A stretch of DNA of 64,000 nucleotides from assembly GCA_014526335.1 (NCBI GenBank), contig JACTAT010000006.1, positions 1,144,501 to 1,208,500 on the forward strand. Direction: 5' to 3'. This document shows, in pieces, positions 22,658 to 32,500 of this stretch (positions within the stretch are counted from its first letter, which is position 1; every line of letters starts with the position of its first letter). A program made the translations under genes and the position numbers. A model generated the notes under the pieces. It was not told where the DNA came from, did not search any database, and saw only the letters and a program-made list of their open reading frames with translations. The stretch comes from Chrysaora quinquecirrha (Eukaryota; Cnidaria; Scyphozoa; Semaeostomeae; Pelagiidae).

Positions 22658-22741
22658 GAAGACTCCATAACATGTGTCATGTTTGATGACAGCATCGCAC
22701 GCACGCAAGCGTCTACGGTAAGGGTATGAGAGTTTCTATAG
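22658..22741 (+). pseudogene. Relic of the last exon of the F-box/WD40 gene
   Basis: This stretch aligns along its length with 18911-19000, the 3' part of the final F-box/WD40 exon. Shared words are GAAGACTCCATAACATGTGT, TTTGATGA, CAGCATC, GTCTAC-GGTAA-GGTATG and a terminal TTTCT-TAG. About 14 bases are missing in the middle and several substitutions break the frame, so it does not code. Its place between the two methyltransferase copies, in the same order as the parent exon and copy 1, marks it as the left end of the second unit of a tandem duplication. Confidence 0.85.
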
Positions 22742-23385
22742 TTTTCGAAATCGCAAGATATCAATCGTTCGATGCGACAATCGTATAAATCACCCAAAAG
22801 TTAGTCTAGGTGCAAAGTTTTACTACCTCAGCGCTTGTATATAATCGATTTTACGAGCGTTCAAAGTTCACGATTTTATAAGGAGGGGGGCTTTGGGATT
22901 TCAAGGGTTGCGGGTTTGGCCGATTTCGCTCTCGGGTTTTCGGGTTTTTCAAAAAAATCGTGCGGGTTTTCGGGTCAAGCATATTCAACGGGCAACGGGT
23001 TTTGCCATTTTTCCAGCTCGGGTTTCGGGTATTGTAGAGAAAATGTGCCGGTTTTCGGGTTTTAACCTCACAAAGGCTATTAGTGTGTAAAATTCTTAAA
23101 AACAGTTGTTGAAACTAAGGTCATCCGGGTTTCCGGGTTTGTCCCAATTTTCTTCCGGGTTTTCGGGTTTTGATGACCCCCAAAGCCCCCCTCTATAAGG
23201 GCTTTGACCGTGTGGGGTAAAAAGTTTCACCGATTCACTTTTTACGGTCAGAGCCTTTATGAAATCGTGAACTTTGAATGCTCATAAAATTAAGAACACA
23301 AGCGCTAGGACAGTGAAACTTTGTACCTAGACTAAGTTTTGGCTGCTTTATAAGATTTTCATATCGAAAACTCGATATCATGTGA
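22738..23385. mobile_element. Foldback element with GAAATC-AGATATC and TAGTCTAGGT arms
   Basis: GTTAGTCTAGGTGCAAAGTTT and CAGCGCTTGTA on the left match AAACTTTGTACCTAGACTAA and ACAAGCGCTAGGA on the right. It is inserted at the 3' edge of the F-box/WD40 relic. The middle, about 22885-23190, is a low-complexity GGGTTTTCGGGT run that gives spurious Gly/Phe ORFs. Confidence 0.7.
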
Positions 23386-23798
23386 TTTCAAAAAATTTTA
23401 ATGCCTCTGACGTCATGCCGAAATGATCTATATTGATATCACCAATGGCAAGAGTTTCTTTGATACCCTATGCTACTTTGTCTTCACCAAAATAGAAAAT
23501 AAAACTCTGTACCGATAAATTACAACCACCAACCATGTTTTGAAGATTTTCCAAGAAAAACTTGCAACAAAAATAGCATTTATATATTTATTGTATATAT
23601 ATATTTCATTTTGATTTTATTTTTTTGACTATAAGAAAGCATTATATTATATCCTACCATACTAGTGTTATATTTCAAAATTACAGTCTTTAAAATATTT
23701 TCTGCTTTACTGCACTCAAGATAAAAAAATCATCCATATGGTACAATTTTAGGATTAAAATGGCAAGAAAAATATGCTTTCTCCCAAAATTTTGAAAT

Positions 23799-25700
23799 CT
23801 ATTTAGTGGCAATATAATGAAGATTGAAGTCGCCATAATAACTCTTTACCTCTACATTCTCAAATCCAGCATCTTTTAGCATTTTCACAGCAAGCTCTTG
23901 TCCCCAGCATGTCCCAAGACCAGCACCACCTTCAAAGAACAGACTGACTGGCATGCAGTGAAATAAACTTATTGCGTATTTAAGTGGTGCATTTGGCATA
24001 CCAATGTTGTCTACAGGGTTGCTGTGTGCATTTACGTCAACCATTGAGAAAATACCTCCAGGCTTGAGCATGCGGAAAATCGCAGACAAGCAATCTGCTG
24101 GGTGTGCCTGATCATGAATGGAATCATGAGCAGAAACATAATCAAACATCTCAGCATATTCTGGATTGTATACTCCACAATCTTGAAGTCTGAAGTGAGC
24201 ATTTTGCAGTGCCTTTTCTTTTGCCTTCCCTTCTGCTGTCTTGATTGCTTCGTCCTCAAAATCAAAACCATAAAAATCACTATTTGGGTATCGCTCACTC
24301 ATGATCAAGCTTGGTACCCCATAGCCACAGCCGATATCCAAACACTTTATACCAGCTTCTAACTTTTCAGGTAGACCTTTGATTGACGGAATATGCTTCT
24401 TCAACAAGTTCAGATTGTGACCTTGCTCTGACATGTCATTCATAATCTGATGGAAGCCGTCATAACTTGAATAGGGTACTCCACCCCCCTTTCTGAAGCA
24501 CTCTTCTAGCTTGGGTATAACTGGTGGAAACAGGACACAAAGCTCTTCAAACAAAAGACCACTGATGGCATCTTTGAAGTATGGAATCCGATCTCTGGGT
24601 AGAAAATAGGTGTTGCCTTCTTTATTCATAGTGAAGACCTCAGATGTTACCATTATTGCTAGCCATTCTCTCACATACCTAAGAATAAGCACAATTTTTA
24701 CTAAATGAAAAAACATATTTCCTCAAATACCATTCTTAGGAGTATGGCACTTCTTGACAAAATCTTGGCATGCAAAAGCACACTTCCATTGTTCTTTTTT
24801 ATTGTTCTATTGTCCATCTCGTGCGTGCACCACAACACTCCCCAGGCTGGCTCAAATAAGCGCTTGCCCTCAAATAAGCGTCTGATTTGGATCGAGCTTC
24901 CCATCAGGCCAGACTGGCAGGGGTGCCGGAAGCACGGGGGCAGCTGCCCCCCGGCCCTCAGAAAAATTGCCAAATTCATTTATTTTCCTATTGTTTTTGC
25001 CCTAAAATGTTGCTTCTGCCCCCGCCGCCCTGCATTGCTTCCGGCGTCCTTGCAGACTGGAATCTTTGTGCACCGTGCACCAAAGGCTATTGTTTTCAAA
25101 ACAAAAGGGGCTAATGTTTTCTATTGTTGAGCAAAATGTGGCACACAGCAAAGTTTCTAACCATTGACCGTCCTAGACAATAATCTGTTGATTCATAGCT
25201 CCTGGTCGACTCATTATATATTTTCAAATAATTGCTCCTCTTTGAGAACGACTTTTTAATAAGTGCCCCGGTGGATCGATAAAGTCTCAAGTCGACAAAA
25301 AAGGGCCTTTTACTCAAAAAGCCGGGGAAATTGGCACAGTTGGCACAGCTCGGCACATGCACAATTGGCACAGCTCGGCACATGCTTTCTTTAGCCAAAA
25401 GGTGAATTCCTTACGATTTCGCAATCGGCATCAAATTACAGACAGTCTTGTGATCAAAGGCCAAAGGCAAAGGCTGGGACACTGCTATCGACGTGACTCT
25501 GTTTGTCAAACTTTGACTTACCTTTCATTTAGGCCGGCTTTCTGTGCAATGTCAGCGGAAGATTTTGGCTCTGTAAAATCACTCATGACTTTGAATAAAC
25601 CAAGACGATGTCCAAACGAAATACCGTGTCCCAATGCTGTGTGGTTCACGACTTCTTCCATTTTTTTGGAGAACTCGTCTGTGCTCCTTCGTTCCGCCAT
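23799..25700 (-). CDS. SAM-dependent methyltransferase, Rv2258c-like, copy 2
   Basis: Exons 25700-25522 (ATG at 25700-25698) and 24678-23799 (TAG at 23801-23799). The intron is in the same position and phase as in copy 1. The product is 352 residues. It is near-identical in layout to copy 1: N-terminal helix-turn-helix-like segment, motif I CLDIGCGYGVPS, FYGFDFEDEAIKTAEGK, MLKPGGIFSMVDVNAH, and a C-terminal VEVKSYYGDFNLHYIATK. The differences are mostly single conservative residues with no stops or frameshifts, so both copies appear to be under constraint. An acceptor (TTTGCAG) precedes GGAACCAGTC-ATG, implying an upstream non-coding exon. Unlike copy 1, its upstream flank is not interrupted by duplicated sequence, so it probably keeps the ancestral promoter. 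The family includes bacterial and invertebrate members; the substrate is unknown. Confidence 0.88.
24840..25280. repeat. Dispersed AATAAGC repeat, copy 3, holding a small foldback
   Basis: GCTCAAATAAGCGCTTGCCC, GGATCGAGCTTCCCATCAGG, and later ATTGCTCCTCTTTGAGAACG mark it. Inside, GCAGGGGTGCCGGAAGCA (24918) is answered by TGCTTCCGGCGTCCTTGCA (25035), a short inverted pair. It is in the methyltransferase 2 intron. Confidence 0.55.
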
Positions 25701-25759
25701 GACTGGTTCCCTGCAAATCACAAAAGGAAAAGGAAGAGTAGACTTGCTTCCCAAGTCCC

Positions 25760-27240
25760 TAACTTTCGCTCACATTGAATTGAATTGATGTTGTTGTTGT
25801 TCGCTACAGTCAGGGACTTGTTTCCTTTTATCATCTGAAAGTGGCATCTCGCTCCAAAAAATTGGCGCACCAATCAGAGAGCAGTATTTCGAAATAAGCA
25901 TTCTGATTGGTTGATTTAGCGATTTCAACCCGCAATGAGGCATTTGCCGTTGAAAATGTGACCCCCCAGGATTTCATGAGAACTTTGGTCGGCAATGGAG
26001 GGAAAACATCATCACAGCTTCGCAGAAAGCAACAAATTCGGTTACAGAATCTTCTTGTTGGGAGACTTCAGCAAGATCTTTTTGCATTCAACTTTGTGAT
26101 GATCGCTTTGTAAATGGACTCTAAGCTGCTCACATTGGGTTCGGAAAAGAGAAGTTTTTCTTCTGTTTTTTACCGACTTTTTGGATTCATATTCCCGGCA
26201 AGTGGCAAGGTCGGCAAGGCAAGCACAACATAGGCCGAAGATAAACTGGCAAACAACTAATCTATCCAGACGTAAATATTTTGAACTTCAATTGTTTCCT
26301 GTGTCAGACAGAACATTTGGTATAAATCTTTCTGTTTGAACCAAGTAGAATTTGATTCAGTGTTCTGACATTTTGTCTAAGTTTTGCTCATTGAAATTTT
26401 TCTCTGAATCTGCTTTTCTCAATTTTGAGCTGACGGGTTTTCCGGCTTTCCACACCAAAACGGTACAGTTCACCGCTCTCATTGTAATTTTATGTAACTT
26501 CTCCAAAATAAATATTCACGAAACAAAAGTACGCATTTTACAGTAACGCTGAATCAAATTTGAAAGTGCAGTAACAAGATTTTACATCGCCATTCGAGGA
26601 CTAAATCATCTTGAAAAAGACTTTTTTGGTTTGTTTTTTAGAAATAGCCTTCATCAATCAAATTACTGTTAGCCTGTTAGATGTTTAGTTAAAATCATTT
26701 TAAGAAGAACTGCAAACCGAAAGTTTATGTTTTTAGTGTCGTGCTGCAGTTTGCTCAAAACATTTTAAAGCAGGTTTGAACTGACTCAAACTTTACATGA
26801 TATGGTGGTTTTTTTCGGCAGGAGCAAAAACGATGAGCTTGTATACTTTCTTTTTGTTTTATCTTAAAAGTGACAGATAAACAAGCATTTTTATTTATAT
26901 AAATTTGTTTCAAATATTTCTCAGCCGAGTCGAGTCAAGTCGAGTTGGAAACACAGCAAAAAGTGAGATGAGAGAGATTTCTGTCGGGGGGTCGCCACAT
27001 CTTTAGCGGAACAGAATAATGGAAACGAGGCAGCAAATTTCGATCCACTTTCGCCACACGAAAGGGAATGAGTCGTTAGTTTGAGCGTCCAGCAATTCAA
27101 TTCAATAGCGATAACTACGACTCGTGTAGTAAGTCTAAAGGAAGAGAGCAAAGAACGAAGAACAAAGAACAAAACAAAACAAGCACTGGAATCTTGTTTC
27201 CCTGTGTTATTCTCTCCAAACGAGGCTGCATGAATGCTTT
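25760..27240. other. Intergenic, upstream of methyltransferase 2 and CNOT2
   Basis: No gene was recognised. A 68-residue ORF at 25907-26113 has no familiar motif. A partial TAGACTTATTAC-family end (GCGATAACTACGACTCGTGT, about 27108) is present. Leader exons for copy 2 (minus) and possibly CNOT2 (plus) should lie in or near here, but cannot be placed. Confidence 0.35.
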
Positions 27241-27244
27241 TCGG

Positions 27245-27254
27245 ACGCATGCGT
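27245..27254. promoter_or_regulatory. NRF1-like palindrome upstream of CNOT2
   Basis: ACGCATGCGT, a perfect palindrome close to the NRF1 consensus, sits about 2.3 kb upstream of the CNOT2 coding start and 1.5 kb upstream of methyltransferase copy 2, which is divergent. The CNOT2 leader intron makes a distant start site possible. Weak evidence. Confidence 0.25.
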
Positions 27255-27785
27255 ACTAAGCTTTTTTAATGCGAACGCTTTTGGCGAGAATTGGATTTTC
27301 AAATTTTGTAAAAATTGTGTAGGATATTTTCAAAATTAATATCTTTTATGGCCATCAGAAGATTATTAATGCTGTGTAAATATAATAAGATACTCTAAAT
27401 TCATACTGGAGTAAAAATAAGCTTATCAGGTATGTGAATAACTTGTTAATTTTTATAATGAAAGTGAATTAGGCCTTTTGCCTTGGTTTTGGTGGATTTT
27501 CCGCGATTGAAGTGAATATTTGGCAGGGCGTTCTCAATAAAAGAAGCAGGATTACTTTTGTCTATAGAGTGTAACTTTGCATTGAAAAATCAAGTACTTA
27601 AAACATCATTTAGCCATCCTCATATGTTTATTGTAAATTTAATCAAACAAGACAGATAGCATTATAAGCAGAACAGAAAAAAGGAATTCCAGGAACCTGT
27701 CAATCATATGTGTTGTCTTATTGGGAATTTTTTAGGGTAAACAGTCATACCATAGAGAAATTTTTGTGCCAAAAAACATTCGCAG

Positions 27786-28740
27786 TCTTGGTTGTGGGCT
27801 GGCTTGTCTAGCAAACTCAATTATCGCTGAGAAACGCCATACCCCATCAACTGAACTTTTTAAAAACAAAAAAAATTCATTTGAGTTGTTCTAGAAATTG
27901 ATTTTGGAAAAATAACATCAGCAAAACACGTTGTAAGGTTGAATGCAGGCTTTTTAGGGAATGGTCCACAGGGCTGTGGTTTATGGTTAAGGTTTTACAG
28001 ATGATGGTACTGATGCAGTTTAGCAGATGCCTTTGAAAACATGACAAATAACATATACAAACAGATGAGTTTTAATCAAGAAGATCTCAATCAAATTTGG
28101 TGGACCTAGACCTACTTTTTGCCAGTCTGTGGTGCTCAAGATAAACAATAAAGATATAGACAAGAATGATGGAAATGCACTTAAGCATGCACCAGATCTG
28201 GTTACAGGACCTGTCTAGTTGGCCCACCATGGTTTAGACAAGTTCGCCCATCAGGTGTGAGACAAGTCCACCTGTCTGTGTATACCAAATTGGCCAACTA
28301 AATATAATAAATTGTACAGGCAATTGTATAGGCTAGGTACACTGTTAAAGCCAGCGTTTGAGGGGGAACAGCCCTAATATCCCAGCAGGTATCAAAATAA
28401 ATAGTAAGTAAAATTGTGGGCTGACATTGCAGTGGGTCAACTTGTACAAAGGGGTGGGTCTTGGTTGTGGGCTGGCTTGTCTAGAAAACTCAATTATCGC
28501 TGAGAACTGCCATACCCCATCAACTGAACTTTTTAGAAACAACAAAATTCATTTGAGTTGTTCTAGAAATTGATTTTGGAAAAATAACATCAGCAAAACA
28601 CGTTGTAAGGTTGAATGCAGGCTTTTTAGGGAATGGTCCACAGGGCTGTGGTTTATGGTTAGGGTTTTACAGATGATGGTACTGATGCAGTTTAGCAGAT
28701 ACCTTTGAAAACATGACAAATAACATATACAAACAGATGA
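27786..28740. repeat. Direct repeat pair of about 283 bp (27786-28068 and 28459-28740)
   Basis: Both copies begin TCTTGGTTGTGGGCTGGCTT and end CATATACAAACAGATGA, with only a few mismatches over 280 bp, separated by 390 bp. Non-coding, so a recent duplication. Confidence 0.85.
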
Positions 28741-28763
28741 CAGATACTTCCAAAATCCTAAAA

Positions 28764-28812
28764 CTAACCCTAACTCAAATCCTGACCCTAACCCTAAACC
28801 TAATTCTAACCC
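28764..28812. repeat. Short degenerate telomere-like CCCTAA array
   Basis: Runs of AACCCTAACTC, GACCCTAACCCTAAACC and TTCTAACCC are degenerate CCCTAA repeats. A G-rich counterpart (GGGGTAGGGT, GGGTAGGGTTTAAGGGTTTG) occurs at 29290-29346. Confidence 0.6.
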
Positions 28813-28911
28813 TTAAAGGGAATGGATAAGGTTAAAGCCGAAACAAGGAGTTGCACTCAGATACAATAAGTCAACTATTGTCATTTGGTAATGGCCAATA
28901 AACAGTCCAGA

Positions 28912-29135
28912 TAATGTATGTGCAGTACAGTGGTGGTTGTACAGTACAACGGAGGGATATCATCAGTACAGCGGAGGGATATCATCAGTACAGTGGAGGG
29001 ATACCATCAGTACCACCAAGGGATACCATGAGTACAGGGGCGGATGTTCAGTACAGTGGTAGGATGATATCCCTCCGCTGTACTGCACAACCACTGCTGT
29101 ACTGCACAACCACTGCTGTACTGCACATACGTTAT
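28912..29135. repeat. Foldback minisatellite of CAGTACAG words
   Basis: The left end GTATGTGCAGTACAGTGGTG is mirrored by TGTACTGCACATACGTT at the right. Between are GGGATATCATCAGTACAG repeats. ORFs in both directions (28914 plus, 28963 minus) are repeat-derived. Confidence 0.75.
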
Positions 29136-29510
29136 CCAGGTTGATAAACTGACTCTCTTGTGCAGAGCACAAAATCGCTGGTGTGACTAACTTGCTTTCA
29201 AATTCAAAGTGATTGAATAGGCTATTTTTGAAATGCACTGCCTTAGCCTTTTCGATTCCCTATGCCTGCTAAACTATTTTGTAACCCGAACAATTAGGGG
29301 TAGGGTGGGGTTTTGGGGTAGGTGGGGTAGGGTTTAAGGGTTTGGGTTACATTCAAAATTTTAAAATGTAGAAATTTCTAACCATGCTTATGCTTAGCAT
29401 CTGCTTGCTTAGTCTCTATTTGATAATTTTTTTCAGGTGACAGGTCTATATTTTGCTAAGGAAGTGTGCCATTGCAAAGTTGAATTTATGCTGCATATTT
29501 CTTTTTTCAG

Positions 29511-29551
29511 ATATATAACATTTAATCAAGAGTATTTGAGAAGATAAACCA
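29511..29551 (+). other. CNOT2: CNOT2 5' UTR part of first coding exon
   Basis: A clear acceptor (CTTTTTTCAG at 29501-29510) lies 41 bp before the chosen ATG, and this stretch holds no ATG. It marks the 3' end of a 5' UTR intron. The transcription start must lie upstream, somewhere between the methyltransferase and here. Confidence 0.6.
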
Positions 29552-32500
29552 ATGTCTGTAGGCAGAGGATTAAGTGATAATCTTTTAGGAATGAACCAGT
29601 AAGTATGAAGCAAAGTTATTTGAACAAGTTATATCTATAGTGCAATCAATACCCTGTGGTACTCCCATGAGGGTGATTACCAAATAAAGGTGAAGGGTGA
29701 AGGTGAAATGGTGTTTTAGCGCCAGTCGCTAGGATCTCAGTAGTAGGTTAACTAATTGAGACCTCGACCCTGGCTGTGACGCTACCATGGCTGGGCTCGA
29801 ACCTTGACCACAATGAGCTCTTGACACCATGGGTCAGCTGGATTACACCATGATGCCTCAGCACCTTCAATGACTACCAAATGGCCCACTTTATAGCAAT
29901 AAAGAATGATACTGCAACTTTGGGGTAGTTTTGGTAGTTGTTGCCCGTGACATCTAATTTCCTGGTATTTTGAACTTAGTTTGCAACCTTTTGTGTATAT
30001 GAAAGTTAGGAAATTTATATCAGATCATTTCTAAATGGTTTGATTTTTAGCTTCTTACTCTACCATCTGAAGCTTATTTTCAGGACTCAAGCTTTGACTC
30101 TCTTTAGCCCTGACTGGAAACCCCTTTTCGGGCTTCAGTTGGAGTACCCCCTGGAAACTACATCTTATAATAGAATTGTATCTTTTCATTAGTACAATCA
30201 AATATGTTTGGTAAGATTAAAATTTCAAAATTGCGATAAACAGCAGAAGCATTTCTGGGCATATTTAGTAGTATGCCCCAAAAATGTTTCCACTGTTTAT
30301 CACAATTTTGAAGTTTTGTACCACTCAAAAATTAAAATCTCTTATGTATGTATGGTGAATGCTATTTTGCAAATGATCACACTTCATAATGTTTTATTTT
30401 TTCACTGATTTAGATTTCAAGGATCATTTAGAAAACCATCTCAAGAAGTATCCCCAGGTAACATTTTTTTGATACCACAACTAAGCTTGAAATGGAATTA
30501 GGAAAAATAAGATCAATTTTAATTGAAAATGGCTATCTGGAGGACATTATTTGAGACTGTTTTGCAAGAAAATCACACGTTTTTCAGCTGTTGAAATCTA
30601 TGGTCCACAAAAGTACCCTGTTTATCATATAATGCCATGGCTTGGCAATGTTTCTTTGCGATTCCAAGATAAAATAAAATAGGCCATTGCTCAGTGTTTT
30701 GCTGTTGCCAATCCTAGGTCCATCGGAAAGTTCTGCCATCCATTCAAAAGGATCGCATGCCTACCATATGGAAAAGTCTTGTTATTTATGAATTTTTGTA
30801 CCATTCTGATGTTTTCCTTCATTTCTGGCAATTTTGAAATTTTATACGACTCAAAGACTATTATGTAAAAATTTCAGGAGGAAGAAAACCAAATATTGGC
30901 TCAGGATTTGGTCTTGGAAAACCAGCATTTAAAATGGGATTATATAAAGATGAAAACGATTCAGAAGAAGATTTCAGCAATTCCTTTTTAAACAAACCTG
31001 GTTTTTCACAACGAGGCGCATCAGATCGTGAGGTAAATTGTAGCATGTAATTTTAATGCATTTTGATAGCTTTGGAGCTTTGCCTTTACGATTAGTTATG
31101 TTTGCATACCAACCTAGCTGCTTCTTCCCTGCCATTGCTGAACTGCCCTCGTAAATCCTTTTATTGTTTAGTTTCAGCTTTTAGGACAATTTCCAAATGT
31201 TTTCAATGTTTTTGTTTTTGAATGTTTTTGAATTTGTCTTTTACAGATTTCGCAGCAAATGTCACATTTAAATTTATATGGGAACCAGTCGGGTTAGTTG
31301 AACTGAAATAACTTTTTTATACAGATTTAGCTCTGTTAATTCCACTTTTTTATATAACCATTAATTTTTGATCACATGTAATGTCTGTGCAGTCCGATAG
31401 CAGATGTGCAGTACGGTCACATCATGATCACCGCGGCGGGTATTAAGTACGGTGGCGGATGCAATGATTTTCTGAGTACGGCAGCAGATGTGCAGTACGG
31501 CGAGATCGCATTATGATTGCCGCGGGGGGATATCCAGTACGGTGGGGGGTATCTTGGAACGTGGTGGGAGATACAGTTACTACGGTGGGGGTGAAGTATG
31601 ATATAATGAATTGAATGATCGCAAAGCAAACGTGGGTACCAAATATTGTCTGTTTTTGCAACAATGGTGTTTGTCTTATCCGTTTGATCGCGTCCTGATG
31701 CTACAACTGCTTAATAACACAACCGCTATTGCCATGATTGGGAGGCATTTTTCATGTATATGAGCATAGTCATTGAATTGTACAAAACTTTGAAGTAGCG
31801 AGAAATAGCGACAGCAAAAGATGTTTCCGCTGCTTCTCGCTAAATAAGCATGGAGAATAATACAGCATTTCTTCTTAGTTTGAAAACGCAAGAACGCTAT
31901 CGTTAAATTAGCGTTATCTTTAGAAAAAACAATGCTTACAATCATCAATTTGATTTACAGACTCGAGAGCTGGAAGCTGGAATGGAGTTGGACAATCATT
32001 TGATGGTGGGTGATTGGAATTTTTATTTCATTTTAAACTTCCCTTATATCAAAATTCTGTTTTCCATACTTTCCATAACCTACCCTTGGATAAGATATAC
32101 CCTTTTTTCTCGAGGGAATCTCAAAGAATGTAGCCTATGATAGATCTCAAATTATATTATGCTAGTGTACTCTACATCCATTTCTGAATGCCTTTGATGC
32201 ATCTTAAAAAAACCCAAGCGTCACGCTCCTTTGCAGCGTCTCTAAGATTTTTTTCCAAAAAGAACGTTGCGGGGGAGCGTACAGCGTAATCACAATTTTA
32301 TTTAAATTGTATTAGCTAGATACCCCCTGAACGTTTCTATGATGAGAAAAACGCGAACTTTATTTGTTACGGTAATTCTCAATTTCTCTATCATCCATAT
32401 AAAAAAACTTTAACCTGCAGGATAACTGCGAAGAAAACGCGAGGGAGAAAGGGGACCCCTTTCTCCCTTCTTTCTTTTCTTCTCCCTCCCTCCTCCGCAA

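Noticed and set aside
25907..26113. 68-residue ORF upstream of methyltransferase copy 2
   Set aside because: Short, no motif, no homologous text elsewhere in the window; cannot be told from chance.
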